Part shown: positions 59,801 through 64,000 of the stretch, piece by piece | Position numbering within the stretch: position 1 is the first letter of the stretch | Layout of the letters: the number at the start of each line of letters is the position of its first letter | Assembly (NCBI GenBank): GCA_009746045.1 | Contig: RPFO01000156.1 | Span: 1,483,381-1,547,380 of the forward strand | Direction of reading: 5' to 3' | DNA: 64,000 nucleotides | Source of the DNA: Mesostigma viride | Lineage: Eukaryota > Streptophyta > Mesostigmatophyceae > Mesostigmatales > Mesostigmataceae | The notes under the pieces: model-generated | Databases searched by the model: none | Told to the model about the DNA's origin: nothing | Seen by the model: only the letters and a program-made list of their open reading frames with translations | Made by a program: the position numbers and the translations under genes

Positions 59801-62800
59801 GCGTGGTGCGTGTGTGCTCGCTCGTAGTGCCCCGGTCGAGCTGGACTTTGCCAGGCTGTCCGAGTCCACTTATGGTTGCTTCTGATTTGCTTTTGTTATC
59901 TCGTTCTCTTGTCCATGACGTTGGTTACTTGCGGCCTCGCCAGGCTGTCCGAGTCCATGTCCCCCGTCTGCCTCCCCAACAACAACAGCGCAGCATTTGT
60001 CCACGCATACGTCTACTTCCTCGAGGTATGCCCAACTTGCATGTGCCTGATGATCTGCCTGATGACTTCAAGTACAAGCAGGCCCTTGTGAGTACGTCTC
60101 CTTCTCACAGGTGCGCCCTGAGTGAAAGCCCTGGTGATTGCGTTTGGGGCTTGAGGCAGCTCTCATGAGTCCAGGCCGGGAGCCTCATGGACGACGCAGA
60201 GGTGGTCCCCTAGTTTTACCTGCAAGACTACCACCCACAACAGGAACAATAATGGCACTTTCTGGTGACGCAGACAAATGCGAGAGGAGGGAAGTCCCGG
60301 ATTGATCCTCTAAGCATTGGCTGGCTCACAGTTGTTGTCTAAGGTTTGACTGACGTCACGCTCTAGTGGTGAGATGGGGTCTTACCTTCGCTTTCACTGC
60401 TTTGTTGTGTTGATTTTGCTGCTCCGTCTCTCTCACAGCCTGAGGTCTGCCTGGTGCTGCTGACCAGGCAGCCAGAGACGTTCCACTGCCTCTCAAATTG
60501 CAGGTGAGGTCTCAATCAAAGAATAGGAAACAACCTAAGATGCAAGCGAAGATGGTTTTCAGGCGTCTTTGTAGCAGCGTTTGTCTGCACTTGTTTTGGC
60601 AGCACAAAGCCACTTGCCTCCTCAAGGCCCACCTTGTCTTTTTTTTATTCCCTCACCCCTCACCCAACTCATCATTGTCCACCAGCCACCGCACCCACCG
60701 TTTGCCCACCTACTTCAACCGCACCGACCCCAATCTTCTTACCCGGCTTAGGTAGCTCAACCATCTTCCAGCACAAGTACCGTCCGCTCATCCTCATACC
60801 CCAAGAGCCAGATGGCCCATGCTGGATGGCATGAGTGAAGACCCTGGTGATGCTGAACCATGTCTGTACTTGTAGTACTAGTATTTTAGTAGCCATGGCA
60901 AGGTTTGTTTGCATACCACTGTTATCTATGCACATATAAATAGATGCTCGACAGGCATCTATTTCATGTCAGGGCGGACAGTAAGAATGAATGTCTATGA
61001 AAATGTTATCCCCCAAATGGTCTGTGAATTGCCATCTGTGTACATGTTGGCCCTTATCTATGTAAATGTTGGCCCTTTATCTACGTAAATGTTATCCCCC
61101 CAATGGTCTGTGATTTACCATCTGTGTAAATGTTGGCCCTTATCTTTGTAAATGTTTGCCCTTTATCTTCGTAAATGCAATCCCCCCAATGGTCTGTGAT
61201 TTACCATCTGTGTAAATGTTGGCCCTTATCTTTGTAAATGTTTGCCCTTTATCTACGTAAATGTTATCCCCCCAATGGTCTGTGAATTACCATCTGTGTA
61301 AATGTTGGCCCTTATCCATGTAAATGTTGGCCCTTTATCTACGTAAATTTTAGCCCTTATCCAATGGTTGTGCCACGAATAACTGATGTGCTACAACTGT
61401 TAGAGGTGCAACCATTTATGGTGCACACGCCCTGCGCCACCTCCCTGTCAACACACCCACAAAAACAACCCTGCCAGGAAGTCCATCGAGACCTCCCTGC
61501 GCAGCACGGGCGTCGTCAGGGAGGTCCTCGCATCACTGCAACGAGGCGCCCCTGACATCCGCATCGAGGGCTTCCCCCCCGCCGCAGCCACAGGATCTGC
61601 CGCCGCGGCTGCCACGACAGGATCTGCCGTTGCGGCTGCCACAACAATGTCAGGCCCTGTGGGCCCCGCTTCCACGATTGCGGGGTTCATCGGCTCGGCC
61701 ATGGGCAGCAACCCCACGGGCCCTTCCCTTGAAGGCACCAGCTCCTTCACCATCCCCACAGGGATTGCCCAAGTCGGGTCGTTTACGTCCTTCTTCCTGC
61801 CCAAGAGGGATGCGTCCTCGGGCCCGTCCGACGCCAGGGCCGGTGACGGCAGCAGTAGTAGTGGTGCTACTGGCAACGCGAGCCACCCGGCAGGCGTGGG
61901 GCCCAGCCCCGCATCCCTGGCCCCGTCCCAGCTGTGGCACTTTGTGTACCTGCAGCGCACGAGCACGGCCTCGTACCCGGGCGTGGGCGTGGACGCCATG
62001 CAGGTGTTCATGCCGGCGTTTGGCGGTAGTACAGGGCCCGCGCTACAGAAACGGTAGGTGCTTTGGGGGGGGGGGGAAGGGGCGCAGGGGAGATGGTGGA
62101 GATGGGTGGGCTGGGGCTCCCCTGGTGGGTGGGCAGGTGGTGGTCAATATGGTCTTCACCATGTCGAATGTGTCAGTAGAATGAGTGTAGAATATTCTTT
62201 CACGATGTAGCCGAGGTGGCACTGGTTGTGGAGCAACACGCGATTGAGGGGCCGTGCTGTCTCCTTCATTACGAACAGACAGCGAAGAACCGATAAGAAG
62301 GCTTAGAGAGATTTGGGGGGCATGCTGGGGTCGCAGTGGGGGTGGGGGATGGAGGGGACCCGTCTTCTGCTCAGGCACAGCACTAAGGTCCTGAGGGGTA
62401 GAGAAGGGCAGCACAACGCCAAGGATCTGGCGGGTAGAGAAGGCATTCTCGCTTTCGCCTGCCATGTGAGCCTATATAAATGATTTAGGTCTATATAGGT
62501 CCATATAGACCATATGTGTCTATATATGTCTATGTAGGTCTATGTTCCGTTTCTGGCATGCGCTGGTTATGTCTTTGATATAGGTCTATTTAGGTCTATA
62601 GATTGGTCTCTATATGTCTATATATGTACGTGTGTGTCCGGGCCTCTTATATCTCCTGACAATAGTAATAAGTGCGTGTTGACATCGTCGCTGGATCTAT
62701 TGCCATATATATTGGTCTCTACATGTATATATATGTACGTGTGTGCCCGGGCCTCTTATATCTCCTGACAATAGTAATAAGTGCGTGTTGACATCGTTGC

Positions 62801-64000
62801 TGGATCTATTGCCATATGGCTACGTGGTTGGGGCCATGTCCTTGTTGCTACGCGGTCGGGTGCCGGCTGCCAGCATTCTGCGCAAGTACCAAGAGCTGTA
62901 TGTGAGCAGCCACCACTACACCGACGCGGGGCATGCGCACAAGATGCAAGTCCGGAGAGACGCGCATTGCGGTGGGTTATAACTCACAAAAATGTAGACA
63001 TTTTTTAACGGATACCATAGGGAAAGTGCATCGTCCTTGTCGTATGTCAGCAAAACGGTTTCTTTTGTGGCTTTTGGGCTGCCGGTACTGGAGGTTCTTC
63101 ATCAGCCTCTTATGTCTTACATCCAGCTTTATGAATACTACTTCTGCTTCTTTGTTTCTTCTGCTTCTTTGAAACCGGGCAACTGGCTAAGTATTATCGT
63201 TTCAAGTACTGACATCATCATTCACGGGTGACTGACATAATTGCTGACACTGTTGCTGACATTGTTGCTGCCATTGTCATTACTGACATCGTGACGGACA
63301 TTACCGTTGTATCGATGCATATGCCTCCTGTGTATACATGCCCCGCGACCCAAATGCTGCCCGCCCATGTGGGTCCCCTCTCTGCACACCTGGCATGGAT
63401 GCCGTGTGTCTGGATGCCAGTGGTCATGTCCTGGGTCATGGCCGACTTTGAGATTTTTGTGGCGTTCGACCCCCGCGTGGACAAGGTAATAAAGAAGGCA
63501 TGACATAATCTAATAAATGATAAGAATTCAGTCTGACGCCTGGTGGCTTTTGGGCGTAGGGCTTAGAGATGTATTGGTTTAGCCTTGTGCCGGCTAAAGC
63601 AGCTGATATTTTAACGTGGCACAATATTTCATGAGCAATAGATTCCATGTCAATGTAAGCATCCCTCAGCAGCGTGGTGTGCCATTCGTTTATCGGGCGG
63701 TTCATAATTATATACTACTAGTAGTATTTTCAAGCAAACACGTGGGTTGATAGAAATGGTTTTTCTTCCCCGGGGGTCGAGTGGGTGGCGTGGAGGTTGG
63801 AAAAGTGGGGGGGCAGAAGGTGGGGGGAAGGAACAAAACTTTGGCGCGTTGCTCCATATTCATGAAAGTCCATGGCATTGTTTTGTTTGTTGGGTTGTGG
63901 CGCGAAAATTTGCTATGTACTGATTCCCTTCTCTTGCGAACTAATGATGACGTGTGATGTGGCTTGTGCGTTGGGGTTTTGCGCTGCCAGGCGGGCGCAG
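42405..64000 (+). CDS. MON1: Vacuolar fusion protein MON1 (partial, runs off the window)
   Basis: MON1 with CCZ1 is the guanine-nucleotide exchange factor that loads Rab7 during early-to-late endosome conversion. Exons: 42405-45095, 47986-48065, 49560-49631, 50013-50052, 51130-51231, 52295-52416, 57857-57989, 58739-58839, 59944-60025, 60439-60503, 61478-62053, 62874-62971, 63421-63485, 63991 onward; all GT-AG and in phase. Diagnostic segments: [86 protein letters not shown]. The last two resemble the plant form. Exon 1 is an 897-residue low-complexity acidic/Gly/Ser-rich region (a run near 44740 encodes mostly Asp/Glu) not found at this length in family members; its splice into exon 2 is in phase. 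Exon 11 adds an Ala/Ser/Gly-rich insertion of about 130 residues. The last ~30-40 residues lie beyond the window. Confidence 0.9.
45076..45720 (+). repeat. Duplicated exon-1 end/splice donor within a TTAGGGGCCA minisatellite
   Basis: The last about 20 nt of exon 1 plus its donor (GGATGAG then GTGAGT) recur four times in intron 1, near 45143, 45223, 45328 and 45576, each with GTGAGC or similar. Between them is a 10-bp tandem unit, TTAGGGGCCA, with about 40 copies in total. Confidence 0.9.
45751..47268 (+). repeat. 1.5-kb pentanucleotide array in MON1 intron 1
   Basis: About 300 pentamers in one register and four main homogeneous blocks: CGTGT (to about 45918), CGTGC (to 46570), a few CGTGG and CGTGT, GGTGT (about 46606-46982), then TGTGT-type (to 47268). 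Each block differs from its neighbour by one or two bases of the unit. It is open in all three plus frames (Val/Cys/Arg/Ala), an artefact. Confidence 0.97.
48078..48160 (+). repeat. Duplicate of MON1 exon 2 end with its donor
   Basis: The last ~55 nt of exon 2 and the first 14 nt of intron 2 are repeated just downstream. A 15-nt insertion (AAAAAAGAAGCCGTA) splits the copy and adds a stop. The duplicated donor (TCCAG then GTAGGCACG) is intact. Confidence 0.9.
48846..49007 (+). repeat. Three tandem 54-bp units in MON1 intron 2
   Basis: The unit starts GGCTGGGCAAATAGACATCT and is repeated three times with few differences. Because 54 is a multiple of three the frame stays open; it is not coding. 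Confidence 0.9.
49135..49370 (+). repeat. Tandem ~70-bp units in MON1 intron 2
   Basis: Three to four copies of a unit containing CATTAACCCAGCACTGTCAT and GATTACACAAGCAATCTCAA, with insertions of 10-15 bp in the later copies. Confidence 0.85.
50225..50345 (+). repeat. Short tandem repeat in MON1 intron 4
   Basis: About three copies of a ~34-bp unit with GCAAACTAGTAGACTATATG and a CAGTCTGT word. Confidence 0.8.
51245..51293 (+). repeat. Duplicate of MON1 exon 5 end with its donor
   Basis: GTGCCGGCGCTCAGT through AAACAG and GTGCGC repeats the end of exon 5 with four differences, one of which makes an in-register TAG. The duplicated donor is intact. Confidence 0.9.
52469..52783. mobile_element. 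Short TIR element in MON1 intron 6
   Basis: A 315-bp relative of the element at 30605-31514: the left end (GTCATCCCCGCGTTAAGT) lacks the first two bases, the right end is intact, and the central ~120 bp (GATCGGGATTGACGAGAGC) are shared. It is a deletion derivative. Confidence 0.75.
52797..52856 (+). repeat. Duplicate of MON1 exon 6 end with its donor
   Basis: GGGGGCACCGACGGTGTGCT through CAGCTG and GTGAGG repeats the end of exon 6. Weaker copies (GTGCAACTG/GTGG) lie near 54560 and 54730. The TIR element sits between the exon and this copy. Confidence 0.85.
52931..54537. repeat. 1.6-kb inverted repeat with a gag-like frame in each arm
   Basis: Arms 52931-53612 and 53856-54537 (682 bp each) are near-identical and inverted, with a 243-bp spacer. 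Each arm contains a smaller palindrome (GACACCTCAGTAC and its complement near 53010 and 54440) and a frame starting [20 protein letters not shown], a basic, Pro/Ser/Thr-rich start typical of retroelement gag-type proteins. The left frame runs 53398-53943 through the spacer. No reverse transcriptase is present. It is probably two head-to-head truncated copies of one mobile element. Confidence 0.85.
54771..57550 (+). repeat. 37-bp minisatellite with a higher-order repeat
   Basis: About 75 copies of a 37-bp unit (starting GGTTAGGGTCGGTGCGGTGT). Variants such as TACCAG/TACCGG, AGGGTAGGTGTGG, GGCTGGTGCG and GGTTTGGG recur exactly 1036 bp apart (28 units), so about 2 kb is a tandem duplication of a 28-unit block. 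It lies in MON1 intron 6. Confidence 0.97.
57655..57850 (+). repeat. 13-bp tandem repeat before MON1 exon 7
   Basis: About 12-14 copies of TTGCCTTGCCCCC with variants, reaching to the acceptor of exon 7 at 57856; it may serve as the pyrimidine-rich tract. Confidence 0.9.
58041..58066 (+). repeat. Duplicate of MON1 exon 7 end with its donor
   Basis: GTGCTGGCGGGACACCAG followed by GTGGGT repeats the last bases of exon 7 and its donor 51 bp downstream. Confidence 0.85.
58915..59290 (+). repeat. AATT-family dispersed repeat in MON1 intron 8
   Basis: An ATTC/AATT run, then GTGCTCCCGTTGGGGAG with GGAGCAC and a body matching 34610-34760. The rest of the block (GGTGCAGTAAGGCTGCCTCA) is not seen elsewhere in the window. 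Confidence 0.6.
59444..59545 (+). repeat. 12-bp tandem repeat
   Basis: About eight or nine copies of GGGGCAAGATGT in MON1 intron 8. Confidence 0.9.
59849..59871 (+). repeat. Duplicate of MON1 exon 9 start with its acceptor
   Basis: TGCCAGGCTGTCCGAGTCCA repeats the acceptor and first bases of exon 9 about 90 bp upstream of the real exon. Confidence 0.85.
60985..61370 (+). repeat. Tandem repeat in MON1 intron 10
   Basis: About four copies of an 85-90 bp unit with nested sub-units (GTAAATGTTGGCCCTTATCT; CCCCAATGGTCTGTGATTTA). Confidence 0.9.
62625..62816 (+). repeat. Direct duplication before MON1 exon 12
   Basis: An ~85-bp segment (CGGGCCTCTTATATCTCCTG to TCTATTGCCATAT) is present twice, 62625-62709 and 62732-62816, in intron 11. 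Confidence 0.9.

Noticed and set aside
48846-61370. Regular repeats as a CRISPR array
   Set aside because: Units are directly adjacent or degenerate without unique constant-length spacers, there are no cas genes, and the DNA is nuclear eukaryotic.

Overview
The window is nuclear DNA of an intron-rich eukaryote, most likely a green alga. The evidence is four multi-exon housekeeping genes with GT-AG introns, MON1 and SmF proteins that read like the plant versions, and the pentamer TGTAA (the usual chlorophyte polyadenylation signal) about 90-330 nt downstream of three of the stop codons. No bacterial, organellar, rRNA or CRISPR signature was seen.

Layout. 1-1.8 kb: no firm gene; two splice-consistent terminal exons of an unidentified gene. 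1.8-3.1 kb: degenerate TGGG-type satellite. 4.0-5.2 kb: retroelement debris. 5.6-8.0 kb (-): SNRPF (snRNP Sm protein F), five exons. 8.7-10.3 kb (+): V-ATPase proteolipid subunit c, four exons, divergent from SNRPF. 11-28.7 kb: a mobile-element cluster made of ORF1-only LINE derivatives, LINE ORF2 3' ends, an unidentified dispersed repeat in three copies, and one complete young LTR retrotransposon (18977-25517) that split an ORF1 element and left a 5-bp target duplication. 29.2-30.2 kb (-): POLR3K/RPC11, the smallest RNA polymerase III subunit, three exons. 30.6-31.5 kb: a terminal-inverted-repeat DNA element. 31.5-31.9 kb (-): a possible small gene. 32.4-37.9 kb (+): a divergent SAM-methyltransferase-like gene whose introns hold long simple-sequence arrays. 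38-42.4 kb: more retroelement remnants. 42.4 kb to the window end (+): MON1, the Rab7-GEF subunit, at least 14 exons over more than 21.6 kb.

MON1 is the most unusual part. It has an 897-residue low-complexity N-terminal exon. Its introns contain a 1.5-kb pentanucleotide array, a 2.8-kb 37-bp minisatellite with a 28-unit higher-order repeat, and a 1.6-kb inverted repeat carrying a gag-like reading frame. At several exon-intron borders the exon end and its splice site are duplicated nearby in the intron.

The identified genes are unrelated housekeeping functions (splicing, vacuolar proton pumping, Pol III transcription, methyltransferase-like, endosome maturation); no operon-like or defence system is evident. 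All gene models were assembled by eye from splice sites and protein similarity.
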